A stretch of 36,750 bases of DNA from Streptomyces sp. adm13(2018) (GCF_008042145.1 NZ_RDBH01000065.1:1-36750), one strand, 5' to 3'. Positions 14,275-22,158 are shown, counted from the first letter of the stretch. Notes: generated by a model from the sequence alone, not told the origin. Program-made: numbers and translations.

Positions 14275-15066
14275 CTCCGTTAATGAGCGAGAAGAGGCGG
14301 TCCGCGTTGGACTGCGAGAGCCCCGATTTCTTGGCCTTCTTCGGAGCGGCACCGGGGCGCCGCATGGGCTCGGGGCGAGGCGGCCACGCCGCCTTCTTCT
14401 CTGTGTTCACACAGATCAGGACGTGTTCGATCCGCCGGAGTGCGTCATAGCATGAGGCAAGCAGCTGCTGATCCTGCGACCAGCGCCCCTTCTCCGGCTC
14501 GCCCTCCTCCGCCTGGACCTCGATCTCCTCCGGCGTGAGGGCGTTGCGGAGCGCGGTCATCGTCGACGACTCGGGCGGCAGGTGCTGGATGAGCACCCGC
14601 AGCTGCCGCCAAGTCATGCGCCCACGATGAACATCTAGAAGATCACGGCGGTAGTAGCGCCATAGATCGGCCTCTACCGCCTCCGCGTGTTCCTCGGCGA
14701 GGGCCTGGGTCCACTGGACTTTCCCACCGGTTCGCCGATGGCATTCACCCTGTCCATGAAGTCGTTGAACTCGTCGTTGGTCGGGTCGACCTCGACGTAC
14801 AGGTCGAACGACTCAGGGCTGAGCACGTCCTCCATGAACTCGTCGAAGAACCCCTGGCGCAGCTTTCTCATCGTCGAGTGCCGCCAGGCGCTTGCAGGGA
14901 CCAGCTCGAGCAGGACGCCGCAGAGCTCGGCAGAGACGTAGTGGCCGGCAGCCTCAACCTCCTGCGCCTCTGCGGCGGTCGCTTCCTCGTAGGACTTCGG
15001 AGCCGCGGCTCGACGGGGTGTCGACGTAGCTGTGCGGGGGGACGTGGTACGACTGTTTGCGGCCAT
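14264..15066 (-). CDS. Tail assembly chaperone G-T fusion by -1 frameshift
   Basis: The lambda gpG/gpGT pair is the model: a short protein ends in frame, and a minority of ribosomes slip back one base to give a longer fusion. Here G reads from 15066; at 14719-14725 the minus strand carries GGGAAAG in phase G GGA AAG. After a -1 slip the frame reads VQWTQALAEEHAEAVEADLW and RYYRRDLLDVHRGR, joining without a stop to MTWRQLRVLIQHLPPES... and ending at 14264, about 267 aa in all. The T part is charged and ends with KKAKKSGLSQSNADRLFSLI. The product helps the tape measure and tail tube assemble and is absent from virions. The T part has no separate ribosome site. Confidence 0.85.
14674..15066 (-). 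CDS. Tail assembly chaperone (G-like, unshifted product)
   Basis: The 130-aa unshifted product begins MAANSRTTSPRTATSTPRRA, a disordered N-terminus, and continues with a helical acidic domain (GHYVSAELCGVLLELVPASA, FFDEFMEDVLSPESFDLYVE) ending VGKSSGPRPSPRNTRRR. Position between major tail protein and tape measure, and size, match gpG-like chaperones. ATG at 15066 has AGGAGG 8 bases upstream. The basic, low-complexity last 20 residues after the slip site are those expected when ribosomes fail to shift. The TAG stop lies at 14674-14676. Confidence 0.85.
   Translation of the reverse strand: MAANSRTTSPRTATSTPRRAAAPKSYEEATAAEAQEVEAAGHYVSAELCGVLLELVPASAWRHSTMRKLRQGFFDEFMEDVLSPESFDLYVEVDPTNDEFNDFMDRVNAIGEPVGKSSGPRPSPRNTRRR
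14719..14725 (-). other. Programmed -1 frameshift site GGGAAAG
   Basis: Minus-strand GGGAAAG, in the phase needed for simultaneous slippage of two tRNAs (G GGA AAG), is identical to the lambda G-T slippery heptamer. No strong downstream pseudoknot was worked out by eye. Confidence 0.82.
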
Positions 15067-15106
15067 GGCGCGGACCTCCTGTGTTGTTGGCGCGGGCAGA
15101 AGTACA

Positions 15107-15150
15107 GGTGGGCGGGCCGGGCCCGCGCCGACGGTGACGACCCGCCCACC
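15107..15150. terminator. Hairpin between major tail protein and chaperone genes
   Basis: GGTGGGCGGG (15107-15116) pairs perfectly with CCCGCCCACC (15141-15150) around 24 bases. On the minus strand it begins 4 bases after the stop of the major tail protein gene, where siphoviruses often have a partial terminator that keeps chaperone output below major tail protein output. Confidence 0.55.
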
Positions 15151-15153
15151 CGA

Positions 15154-15738
15154 TCAGGACCCCGTGTAGGCGGGGGTCGCCGGGACGCGGTCGGCGTGAT
15201 AGACGGTGTTCCCGGACTCGTCGGGGTAGGCCGTGATCGTCCACTGGAAGCCGGCGACCTCGTCCTGCTTATGAGTGACGTCCGACCGCTCGGTGATCTC
15301 CCCCTGCGGGACGTAGAACCCGAGCTGCAGGTCGCCGTCCAGCACGACGAACCAGAAAGCCCTGCGGTCCGGTACCGGCGACGCCGTCTCGGCGAACGTC
15401 GTCAGGCCCGACGCAGGCTCCAGATCCTCGACTGGGATGCGGTACTGGAGGCCCTTTACCGTCGTCCGGCCCGTCTCCCAGGCCGTGACCGAGAACGTCC
15501 GGATCGAGCTGGTGATCGTGGTCCGGATCGGCGAGGTGTAGCCCCACGGCGTGAAGGACTGGGAGTCCTCCTCGAAGCCCTGGACGAGGCCGTCGTCGGA
15601 CAGGGCGCCGAGCGGCAGCCAGGGGGCGAGCGGCTGGACCTGGGGGTCGCCGGGCGAGGCGGTGCCGAGCGGCGCGACCCAGCCGCCTCCGTTGGCGCCG
15701 ACCTCGAGCAGGTCCGCGGCGCGGGTGATGTTGACCAT
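15154..15738 (-). CDS. Major tail protein
   Basis: The 194-aa protein has the size and composition of siphoviral tail-tube subunits: MVNITRAADLLEVGANGGGW at the start, then a beta-rich core with IRTTITSSIRTFSVTAWETG, RAFWFVVLDGDLQLGFYVPQ (a typical tube strand pair followed by GEITERSDVTH) and VAGFQWTITAYPDESGN near the end. It lies between the tail terminator-like gene and the chaperones, the standard place. ATG at 15738 has GGAG 5 bases upstream. It is flanked on both sides by hairpins, fitting the need for a large amount of this product. Confidence 0.87.
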   Translation of the reverse strand: MVNITRAADLLEVGANGGGWVAPLGTASPGDPQVQPLAPWLPLGALSDDGLVQGFEEDSQSFTPWGYTSPIRTTITSSIRTFSVTAWETGRTTVKGLQYRIPVEDLEPASGLTTFAETASPVPDRRAFWFVVLDGDLQLGFYVPQGEITERSDVTHKQDEVAGFQWTITAYPDESGNTVYHADRVPATPAYTGS

Positions 15739-15759
15739 GACGTCTCCAGACGTGAAGAA

Positions 15760-15798
15760 GCCCGCGCACGGGCGGGAGCTGACGGGTCCGGCGCGGGC
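15760..15798. terminator. Possible hairpin upstream of the major tail protein gene
   Basis: GCCCGCGC (15760-15767) and GCGCGGGC (15791-15798) form an 8-bp stem with a 23-base loop, in the 69-bp gap between the tail terminator gene and the major tail protein gene. It could be an attenuator or an mRNA-stabilising structure; no U-run is seen. Confidence 0.4.
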
Positions 15799-15807
15799 CC
15801 AGGCCGG

Positions 15808-16209
15808 TCAGGAGACCGGGTGACTGTAGATCTCGTAGGTGGCGCCGACTCGGCGCAGAGCCGTGTTCTCGTAGGGCCGGACTGCCGGCGGAGGCGACGA
15901 GGTGACTCGGCTGAAGACGGCAGTAGCGGTGACGCTGCCTGGCAGGTCTGTGAGCAGCCAGCCCCGGACCTGGGCGGCCAGGGCGATGGCCGCGGCCCGA
16001 GTCGAGTGGTAGACGTCGACGTCGACCAAGGCCCTGTCGAGCCGGATGCCGTCGTCGCCTCCGGCGGGCAGCCGCTGGACCTGAATCGTGGGGAGTTCGC
16101 TGAGGAGACGGTTGTCGACCTCGTCGCGGACGACGACAGACGGCCCGGTTCGGGCCTGAAGCCACTGGATCAGCTCCAGCTCGACATCGACGCTGCCGAC
16201 CGCCGCCAT
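15808..16209 (-). CDS. Tail terminator-like protein
   Basis: The 133-aa protein begins MAAVGSVDVELELIQWLQAR, followed by VVVRDEVDNRLLSELPTIQV and DRALVDVDVYHSTRAAAIAL, ending VGATYEIYSHPVS. The alpha/beta order, with a first helix, a strand pair around 'LPTIQVQRL', a strand 'DVDVYH' and a helix 'AAAIALAAQVRGWLL', is that of lambda gpU-like tail terminators, which cap the tail tube before head joining. ATG at 16209 overlaps the TGA of the gp10-like gene (TGATG). Place in the operon, directly before the major tail protein, agrees. Confidence 0.75.
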   Translation of the reverse strand: MAAVGSVDVELELIQWLQARTGPSVVVRDEVDNRLLSELPTIQVQRLPAGGDDGIRLDRALVDVDVYHSTRAAAIALAAQVRGWLLTDLPGSVTATAVFSRVTSSPPPAVRPYENTALRRVGATYEIYSHPVS

Positions 16210-16538
16210 CAGCGGCCGCCTGCCTGAGCGGCGCGCAGAAGGACGTGGTGGGCGCGCACACGCTCGGTGCCGTACTCGACATGCGCCCCGTAGGGGGCCG
16301 TGTTGCCCACGACCGCGACTGCCCTGTCCCGTCGCCGGCCGCCGCGGCGTAGCGGCTGCACGAAGAAGGAGTCCTTGTACAAGCCGCGGTGCGGATCCTC
16401 TGGGCCGCCGACAGGCGCGATAGCCTCCGCGACGCCCTTGATGACCTCGGCGCGGCGGACCATCTCGGCGAGCACCAGGTCGCTGCGAAGGAGCTGCCCC
16501 ACTCCACGCCTGGACATCCTGAAACGAGCTGCGGCCAC
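16209..16538 (-). CDS. HK97 gp10-like head-tail connector / tail completion protein
   Basis: The 109-aa protein starts at GTG 16538, with AGGAGG 5 bases upstream; the longer frame beyond that overlaps the previous gene and reads as shadow. It is basic: MAAARFRMSRRGVGQLLRSD, then VLAEMVRRAEVIKGVAEAIA, a strand RDRAVAVVGNTAPYGAHVEY, then GTERVRAHHVLLRAAQAGGR at the end. The string 'N-x-APYG-x-x-VEYGT' is the hallmark of the HK97 gp10/minor capsid family, in which a His/Asn/Tyr loop lies next to the neck. Stop and the next start overlap (TGATG), so production is coupled to the tail terminator. Confidence 0.83.
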   Translation of the reverse strand: MAAARFRMSRRGVGQLLRSDLVLAEMVRRAEVIKGVAEAIAPVGGPEDPHRGLYKDSFFVQPLRRGGRRRDRAVAVVGNTAPYGAHVEYGTERVRAHHVLLRAAQAGGR

Positions 16539-16561
16539 GGCAGCCTCCTTGTCTGGGTTGG

Positions 16562-16924
16562 CTATCCGGTGACGCGGTCCGCCGCGAACTGCACAGGCCC
16601 CGCGGTGCCGGTGAAGACGCTCCGGCCCCAGTCGCCGGGCTCGCCCGTGATCTCGCACGTCTCGCCGCGGATCCTGACCTGGTCGGTGGTGAGCCAGGTC
16701 GTGCCGGGCGGGGCGTACACCGTCCAGCCGACGATCACTGTGTCCCGGGCCTGCTGTTCGTCGCCGCCGACCTGAGGAGCAGCCTGGCGGGGAGTCACCA
16801 CACACCCCGGCACCGGGGTCTCGACGAGAGGGCCCGGGATCGGCTGGCCGCGAGGATCACGGCCCGGCGAGGGCCCGTAGCGCAGGCGCACCACGGTCTC
16901 GCCGAACGGGTACGGGCCGGGCAT
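16562..16924 (-). CDS. Head closure / stopper-like protein
   Basis: The 120-aa protein reads MPGPYPFGETVVRLRYGPSP, a Pro/Gly linker and then a small beta barrel with RDTVIVGWTVYAPPGTTWLT and DQVRIRGETCEITGEPGDWG, ending SVFTGTAGPVQFAADRVTG. The barrel resembles SPP1 gp16/HK97 gp9-like head-completion proteins, which seal the portal channel until the tail joins. Location between the adaptor-like gene and the gp10-like gene is the usual one. ATG at 16924 overlaps the upstream TGA (TGATG). The assignment rests on fold pattern and order, not on a distinct motif. Confidence 0.75.
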   Translation of the reverse strand: MPGPYPFGETVVRLRYGPSPGRDPRGQPIPGPLVETPVPGCVVTPRQAAPQVGGDEQQARDTVIVGWTVYAPPGTTWLTTDQVRIRGETCEITGEPGDWGRSVFTGTAGPVQFAADRVTG

Positions 16925-17340
16925 CAGGGATACCCCCAGCCCGGTTCGTAGGGCTCACCAGGGACTCGCCCGTCGATCACCGGCCACGTGGGCGACGCTG
17001 TCGCCTCGTCGGGAGTCGGGTCGACGGTGAAGGCCCCTCCTCTGCCGGCCAGGGCCTTCAACGCTGCCTTGTCCGCCTTCGTCAGGTAGAGGCCGCCAGA
17101 CCCGGCAGGGCGCTGCACAGACTGCGGCCCGATCGTCTCGTAGGTGACCTGCTGCGGGTTGATGTAGGCGCGGCCGGCGACCGAGAGGACTACTGCCGTG
17201 GCCTGATCCGGAAGCGGCTTCACCACCGACTCGGACAGCGCGACAGCCTGCTCGATCAGCAGGTCCGCCCGGTTACCCTGAATCTCGCCGAGGCCCAGAT
17301 AGAGTGCCAGGTCCTCGGCCGTGGGGGGCGTGAACGTCAT
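16924..17340 (-). CDS. Head-tail adaptor-like protein
   Basis: This 138-aa protein starts MTFTPPTAEDLALYLGLGEI, a form often seen in adaptor (HK97 gp6/SPP1 gp15-like) proteins, followed by a helix bundle: ADLLIEQAVALSESVVKPLP, TAVVLSVAGRAYINPQQVTY. A Gly/Ser segment and a second helix (YLTKADKAALKALAGRG) follow, then a Pro/Trp-rich tail. Such proteins bind beneath the portal ring. ATG at 17340 has GGAGG 5 bases upstream, 9 bases after the stop of the glycosyltransferase gene, so it is in the same transcript. Confidence 0.8.
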   Translation of the reverse strand: MTFTPPTAEDLALYLGLGEIQGNRADLLIEQAVALSESVVKPLPDQATAVVLSVAGRAYINPQQVTYETIGPQSVQRPAGSGGLYLTKADKAALKALAGRGGAFTVDPTPDEATASPTWPVIDGRVPGEPYEPGWGYP

Positions 17341-17349
17341 CGTCGCCTC

Positions 17350-18366
17350 CTAGCAGGCCAAGGCCTCCACGGCCTCGCACCAGGCAGCCAGGTCGGGGGC
17401 GGGGTCGAGCTCGGCCGACCGGGCCCGTGCTCTCTTCGCCACCAGCCGGTACTCGGCCGGCGTGGACAGAAGCTTGCGCAGGACCGCCTCGTAGCCGTCG
17501 ACGTCATGCAGGTCGACGAACACCCCAGCCTCGCCCAGCGACTCACACAGGCCCGGGGTGGGGTGCGCGATCACCGGGATGCCCGAGGCGAGAGCCTCGA
17601 CGCCTGCCCTGCCCCACGACTCATACGAGGACGGCATCAGCAGCACCTTCGTGCGGCTGTACACCTTCTCCCGCATGTCGTGGCCGCACATGTGGCCGAT
17701 CACTTCGACGTTCGGCAGGTCGGGGACGATCTGCTCGCCGTAGGCGCCGGTCACCGCGAGGAACTCGACGTCCGGCATGCGGCGTGCGAGCTTCCCGAAG
17801 AGCCGGCCGCCCTTCTCCTCGTTCAGGTTGATCAGCGTCACCTTGGAGCCCGGCTTCGTCCGGTACTCCTCGGCGAACACGGGCGGCCGGACGATGACCT
17901 CCCGCACCGGTCGGACGCTCTTGGGGTACTCGGCGAAGAACAACCCCGCGTCGCGGGCCATCCACTGGCTGTTGTAGACCGCCAGATCGCAGCCGGCAGC
18001 CATCTCCCGGAAGGACTGGCGGTGCGTGTTGTGGCAGATGACCGCCAGCGGCTTGCCGTATCCGCGGGCCAGTGCTCCGGCAGACGGGACGTTCTCCAGG
18101 TGCGAGACGACCACGTCGGCTCTTCGAATCGCCGATGCGGCGTCCAGACGCGATTGGAGTGGCACAACCTGGACGCCGTCGAGCTCGTAGTCAGTCTTGT
18201 CGTCGGTGTAGCGGGACAGCCACACCGACACGTCGTGGCCTCGCTGGACGAGGGCCCGGAGCTGTGAATGGACCATCCACTCCGCTCCGGCGTTGTGGCG
18301 CGGCGGGTAGCCGTGCAGCCGGGCGACGACCCGCATCGGCGCCCGGCCACCCTCCACGCCCGGCAT
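17350..18366 (-). CDS. GT-B family glycosyltransferase inside the capsid gene cluster
   Basis: The 338-aa product has a two-lobed GT-B pattern. The N-terminal lobe starts MRVVARLHGYPPRHNAGAEW, includes RRADVVVSHLENVPSAG and PLAVICHNTHRQ; the C-terminal lobe has SKVTLINLNEEKGG, KVLLMPSSYESWGRAGVEAL and SGIPVIAHPTPGLCESLG. E249 and E257 form the EX7E signature of GT4-like retaining enzymes that use nucleotide sugars. ATG at 18366 overlaps the major capsid stop (TGATG); Met11 at 18336 is an alternative with a natural-looking N-terminus. Lying between capsid and adaptor genes with coupled translation, it probably modifies the virion; capsid and tail glycosylation by phage enzymes is known in actinophages. 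Sugar and target are not deducible. Confidence 0.85.
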   Translation of the reverse strand: MPGVEGGRAPMRVVARLHGYPPRHNAGAEWMVHSQLRALVQRGHDVSVWLSRYTDDKTDYELDGVQVVPLQSRLDAASAIRRADVVVSHLENVPSAGALARGYGKPLAVICHNTHRQSFREMAAGCDLAVYNSQWMARDAGLFFAEYPKSVRPVREVIVRPPVFAEEYRTKPGSKVTLINLNEEKGGRLFGKLARRMPDVEFLAVTGAYGEQIVPDLPNVEVIGHMCGHDMREKVYSRTKVLLMPSSYESWGRAGVEALASGIPVIAHPTPGLCESLGEAGVFVDLHDVDGYEAVLRKLLSTPAEYRLVAKRARARSAELDPAPDLAAWCEAVEALAC

Positions 18367-19322
18367 CAGGAGGAGCCGCCGGCCGCCAGGTACTTCACGA
18401 AGGCCTCCTCGTCGCCGAGGACGAAGCCGTAGTAGGCCTCCGCGAGGAGGAGAACGAGGTTCTCCTGGAACGCGGAGTGCACGCCGCCGTCCTCGTCGAT
18501 GTACGTCGCCTCGCGGGAGATCTTGACGGTGATGTCCATGCCGACGCCGTAGGCGGTCTGAGACCAGTCGCCGCCGATGCCGCGCAAGCCGGTGTCGATG
18601 GTCCCGGACTGGCGGCGGAGCTTGCCCGACACCGAACGGGAGTAGGCGACAGGCTCGCCGACGAGCGTGCCTGCCAGGGCGGCGCCCGTGCCCGGCTGGG
18701 TCGTGTCGACGAAGATGGGGCGGCCGGTGGTGTCCGTCGCTCCGAGGAGGCTGGGCTTCATCCGGTGGTCCAGGACCGTGCCGGTGTAGTCCCAGTCGTC
18801 GTCGATGGTCTCCTTCATGCCCTTGACGATGTCGCCGTAGATGCCACCGTTGGCCTGCGTCGTGCCGCCGATGGTCACCGACTTCGTGGTCATCGCCAGG
18901 TAGTCCGCGAAGGGGCCGGTGGCGCCCTTCATGGTCTTGCCGTGGATCGTGGCGCGGTCGAAGGCGCGGGCGAACGCGGTCGGCAGGTCGCGCTGGAGCT
19001 GCGTCCACAGGCCTGCCGCGTTGGAGTTGGCGACCTCCATCGCGACCGGGATGAGCACGGCGATCTTCTTGCCGGTCATCTGCTTGATGTCGATGCCGCC
19101 GGTGCTGATCGGCTTGCGGCCGGCCTGCTCGACCCAGTCGGCAGTCGGAACGTCGAGCGGGACAGGGACCGCCGTGTTCGCGGTCATCGCCAGCGGCACC
19201 CGCTTGGCGAGCGACATGATCGCCGACTGCTCGACGGACTTCTCGAAGATGGGCCCGACGAGGGTCTCGGGCAGGAAAGTGCTGTCGATATCCGACAGCT
19301 TGATGGGCGGCGTAGCAGCCAT
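18366..19322 (-). CDS. Major capsid protein (HK97 fold)
   Basis: The 318-aa protein has the expected order: N-terminal arm (PIKLSDIDSTFLPETLVGPI), an early strand pair with VPLAMTANTAVPVPLDVPTA, E-loop-like region around 'AGRKPISTGGIDIKQMTGKK', the P-domain spine helix (AAGLWTQLQRDLPTAFARAF), and C-terminal strands with MDITVKISREATYIDEDGGV and a last helix (FQENLVLLLAEAYYGFV). The gene is placed after the scaffold and before connector genes. ATG at 19322 has GAGAGG upstream. There is no delta domain or protease motif in it, in keeping with a separate scaffold protein. The glycosyltransferase gene overlaps its stop codon. Confidence 0.92.
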   Translation of the reverse strand: MAATPPIKLSDIDSTFLPETLVGPIFEKSVEQSAIMSLAKRVPLAMTANTAVPVPLDVPTADWVEQAGRKPISTGGIDIKQMTGKKIAVLIPVAMEVANSNAAGLWTQLQRDLPTAFARAFDRATIHGKTMKGATGPFADYLAMTTKSVTIGGTTQANGGIYGDIVKGMKETIDDDWDYTGTVLDHRMKPSLLGATDTTGRPIFVDTTQPGTGAALAGTLVGEPVAYSRSVSGKLRRQSGTIDTGLRGIGGDWSQTAYGVGMDITVKISREATYIDEDGGVHSAFQENLVLLLAEAYYGFVLGDEEAFVKYLAAGGSS

Positions 19323-19334
19323 GGTCTACCTCTC

Positions 19335-19925
19335 TCAGCGGCCCCCGTGGAGGGCCCTCTTCATGAAGCCCGCGAACTCTTCCGCCGGGCTGTTGGGGGT
19401 TCGGTTGCCGTTGCCTGACGAGCCCTGAGTACGGTCCGGCCGCGGGGATCGCGGGCCCTCTGGGGCCTTGGCCCAGTGCGGCTTGCGCTTGAGGAGGTCG
19501 GCGAGATCGCTCTTGATGGCGTTGGTGTCGATGGCGCCGTCGTCGTCGACGTAGCCGGACAGGTCCAGCGCGCCGGCAGCGTCCTCCGGGTCGGCGAAGT
19601 CCTTTGCGGCGAGCGCCTCCACCTTCGAGGCCACGGCCGTGCGGATGGCCTTGGCCGCCTTCTCCTGCTGGGCGGTCAGCTGCTCAGAGAGCCGTTCCTG
19701 CTCGGACTTCTGGGCGTCCTCGAGCTCCTTCGCCTTGCGGGCGAGAGGTTCGAGCTCCTTGAGGCGATCGCGGAGGCTCTTGTTCTCCGCGTTCTTCTTG
19801 TTGATCGCCTTCTTGGCGCGGTCCGCGTCGAACGGCTCCTCCTCGGCGCCCTCCGCCTCCGGGGCGGTCTCGGGCTCCTGCGGCTGCTGCTCGTCGACCT
19901 GCTCGGTCGGGGTCTCTTCAGGCAT
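19335..19925 (-). CDS. Capsid scaffolding protein
   Basis: The 196-aa protein is acidic and unstructured at first (MPEETPTEQVDEQQPQEPET), then forms a long coiled coil (about 33-95; SLRDRLKELEPLARKAKELE, DAQKSEQERLSEQLTAQQEK) and ends with a basic segment AEEFAGFMKRALHGGR of the type that docks on the capsid protein. Composition and position directly before the major capsid gene identify a scaffold, which is lost as the procapsid matures. GGAGGG lies about 10 bases before ATG 19925. No separate protease gene was seen nearby, so the route of scaffold removal is unknown. Confidence 0.9.
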   Translation of the reverse strand: MPEETPTEQVDEQQPQEPETAPEAEGAEEEPFDADRAKKAINKKNAENKSLRDRLKELEPLARKAKELEDAQKSEQERLSEQLTAQQEKAAKAIRTAVASKVEALAAKDFADPEDAAGALDLSGYVDDDGAIDTNAIKSDLADLLKRKPHWAKAPEGPRSPRPDRTQGSSGNGNRTPNSPAEEFAGFMKRALHGGR

Positions 19926-19979
19926 GGTGAACTGGCCCTCCAGGGGCTGAGAAAGGCCACCTCCAGGGCGGCCGCGGGA

Positions 19980-20750
19980 TTACAGAGCGGGCGTATGCCC
20001 GTGTTCGGCGAGCGCCAGGCGGAACCGCCTCAGCTGATCGCCCGAGTGAGGGGCTGCGAACTCGCGGTACAGCCGCTCCCACTCGCGTGCGTGGTCGGAC
20101 AGCTCGAACCGCTGCCCTTTGAACACCGGCACGACGCCGCAGTGGCATCCGTCGTGGGCTTGGAAGTCGGCCGTGTCCTGCTTGTAGACGGCTCCGCGGG
20201 TCGCCAGAAGCTTGCAGAAGCTGCACGCCCCCAGCGCCGCCGAACGGGCCCAAGCGGTGGCTTGCCGGTCGCGCCGTACCGCCTCCTGGACGGTTGCGCG
20301 ACCCTGATCGACAACCAGCTTCTGGGTGACCGCTTCGGCTTTCCTCTCCGCCTGGCCCAGGCGCACCTCCAGAGGGGCGAGCTGCGCCTCCGTGGTGGCG
20401 GGGTCCTCCGGGTCACGCGGCCAGAGATCCTTGGTTGCCCAGCGCAGACTGTTCTCGACCTGCTCGTCCGGCGGCGGCTCGGCCAGCGGAACGCTGAACC
20501 GCCCCGGAGCCCGGGCGCCGATCCGTTCGGCGTCGTAGTAGTCCGCCGAGAGCGCGGATGATGCGGCACCGTACTGGTCCACCAGCGCCCGGACCGCGGC
20601 AATCCAGTCGGGGACGGTCGCCTCAAGCCGCGACGGGATGATGATGCGGCGCAGGCCCCGCACGTCGCGGGTCAGGCGGGCCGTGAGCCTGCGCTGGGCG
20701 GCCCGCTGCCGGGCGGCCGCGGGACTGACGTCAGAGACCGCTGTCGCCAT
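19980..20750 (-). CDS. MuF-like minor head protein
   Basis: This 256-aa protein follows the portal gene, overlapping it by 20 bp. The N-terminal two thirds are helical and charged (RQRAAQRRLTARLTRDVRGL; LVVDQGRATVQEAVRRDRQA). The C-terminal third carries GACSFCKLLATRGAVY and then AHDGCHCGVVPVF: two Cys-x-x-Cys/Cys-x-Cys-type pairs and a His that could bind zinc. This Cys pattern is common in MuF/VG15-like minor head proteins of actinophages, which sit at the portal inside the capsid and may be ejected. No toxin domain is fused to the C-terminus. Family assignment is firm; details of the role are not. Confidence 0.85.
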   Translation of the reverse strand: MATAVSDVSPAAARQRAAQRRLTARLTRDVRGLRRIIIPSRLEATVPDWIAAVRALVDQYGAASSALSADYYDAERIGARAPGRFSVPLAEPPPDEQVENSLRWATKDLWPRDPEDPATTEAQLAPLEVRLGQAERKAEAVTQKLVVDQGRATVQEAVRRDRQATAWARSAALGACSFCKLLATRGAVYKQDTADFQAHDGCHCGVVPVFKGQRFELSDHAREWERLYREFAAPHSGDQLRRFRLALAEHGHTPAL

Positions 20751-22158
20751 CGTCGCCCTCCGCCTCGGTGGGCTCGTCAGCGGCGTCCGCGGTCAGGGAC
20801 GCCAGCATCTGGCGCCCCTGGGCCCGGCGGCGCTCGGAGGCGACCCTCTGCCGCTGGTCCTCCGTGAGCCCCGCCATCTCCAGCGCGACCTCGGAATCGG
20901 CAGGCAGCAGGCCGGCCTGAACCATCTTCACTGCGGCGTCGGTCTGCGCGGCGATCGTCGGCGTTGCCGGGTTGCGCCACACCGTTTCGACGCGGCGCGA
21001 CGGATCGGGCGGCTCCCCTTCCCGCACCCACAGGGCCAGCCGCATCGTCGCCCGATGCGCGGCCCCGAACCGGCGTATCCGCCGCTCCGCCTTCTTCACC
21101 AGCGCCCCCTCGGCAGAGCGGATCGCGTCCGCGCTGGCCGGGTTGTCGCTGGTATAGCCGAGCATGTGCGGCGGCACCGAGAGCTGCGAAGACATGATCC
21201 GGGCGTACAAGTCGATGATCTTCGTCTGTCCGGAGGGATCGTGGGCGGTGAACGCCCCGACCGTCGGGACCTCACCGTCCTCGTCCCGCTCCAGGGCCAG
21301 AACGCGCCCGATGTACGTCTCCCACGCGCTCTTGGCGTTCCCCTCGGCGTCCTGGAACGCGGACTCACTCGCGCCCAGGATGTATCGCTGCGGGGCGCCG
21401 AAGAACTCGGCGGCCACCTCGATGCCCATCAGCCGACGGCATGCAGCGTCGGTGATGGACCGGACCTCGGGAGTGATCTCCGACTTTCCGACCCGGTCAC
21501 CGGTTCGCTGCCGGTTCGCCATGCGCAGGACCGTCACCGTGCCGAGGCCGTGCTCGTCCCGGTCGATGACCTCCCAGCCGTTCCCTCGCTGCACCGTGTA
21601 GACGTTCTGGTCAGGCAGATACAGCGTGACCAGCCGCTCGTCCGGCGTCAGGCCGAAGTCGTAGCGGTCCTGGCACTCGCGGAGCGCGTTCAGCGGCTTA
21701 CGTAGCCGGGCATCCCAGGCGAGCGTCATGTCGAGCGGAGACTCGTAAGTGATGATCGGCGGGGCGTCTGCGTCGTCCGCTGTGCCGACCGTGACGTACT
21801 CTCGGCCGTAGGTCAGGGCGTCCAGGTGGGCAAGGCTCGACTCGTCGTACAGGTCGTTCGCCTCGGCGATCTCTTCCAGCTCGGAGGAGTCCGATCCGTC
21901 GGCCCAGCGGAACGCCTCCAAGTCGAGGCGCTGCTCGAGCGCCTCGACTCCGACGCGAGGCCATCCGATGACCGTGTGCAGCGTCTTGAGCTGCGGCGGA
22001 ATGCTGATCCCAAGGTCGCGGATGACCTGCTCACCGTTGAAGTAGGCGTCCAGCAGTTCCAGCTTGAAGCGTTGCGCCAGCAGATCGGTTCGGAGAAGGG
22101 TAAGGATCTGCTGCTCGTCGTCCGACAGCCCGACCAAGGGCAGGGTGGGAATCGTCAC
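20731..22158 (-). CDS. Portal protein (SPP1 gp6-like)
   Basis: The 475-aa protein starts at GTG 22158 (MTIPTLPLVGLSDDEQQILT), overlapping the TerL stop (GTGA). Typical portal elements are LLDAYFNGEQVIRDLGISIP near the start, followed by VGVEALEQRLDLEAFRW, the wing with ITPEVRSITDAACRRLMGIE, and the stem/clip region SSQLSVPPHMLGYTSDNPAS and ADAIRSAEGALVKKAERRIR. The last part (LLPADSEVALEMAGLTEDQR) is the usual C-terminal helix. It forms the twelve-fold ring through which DNA enters and leaves. The longer frame upstream of 22158 lies within the TerL gene and is rejected. Confidence 0.92.
   Translation of the reverse strand: MTIPTLPLVGLSDDEQQILTLLRTDLLAQRFKLELLDAYFNGEQVIRDLGISIPPQLKTLHTVIGWPRVGVEALEQRLDLEAFRWADGSDSSELEEIAEANDLYDESSLAHLDALTYGREYVTVGTADDADAPPIITYESPLDMTLAWDARLRKPLNALRECQDRYDFGLTPDERLVTLYLPDQNVYTVQRGNGWEVIDRDEHGLGTVTVLRMANRQRTGDRVGKSEITPEVRSITDAACRRLMGIEVAAEFFGAPQRYILGASESAFQDAEGNAKSAWETYIGRVLALERDEDGEVPTVGAFTAHDPSGQTKIIDLYARIMSSQLSVPPHMLGYTSDNPASADAIRSAEGALVKKAERRIRRFGAAHRATMRLALWVREGEPPDPSRRVETVWRNPATPTIAAQTDAAVKMVQAGLLPADSEVALEMAGLTEDQRQRVASERRRAQGRQMLASLTADAADEPTEAEGDDGDSGL

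Noticed and set aside
17350-19008. A longer version (552 aa) of the glycosyltransferase reaching back into the capsid gene
   Set aside because: The first 210 residues are His/Arg/Asp-rich shadow of the capsid gene in another phase; the TGATG overlap at 18366 gives the natural start.
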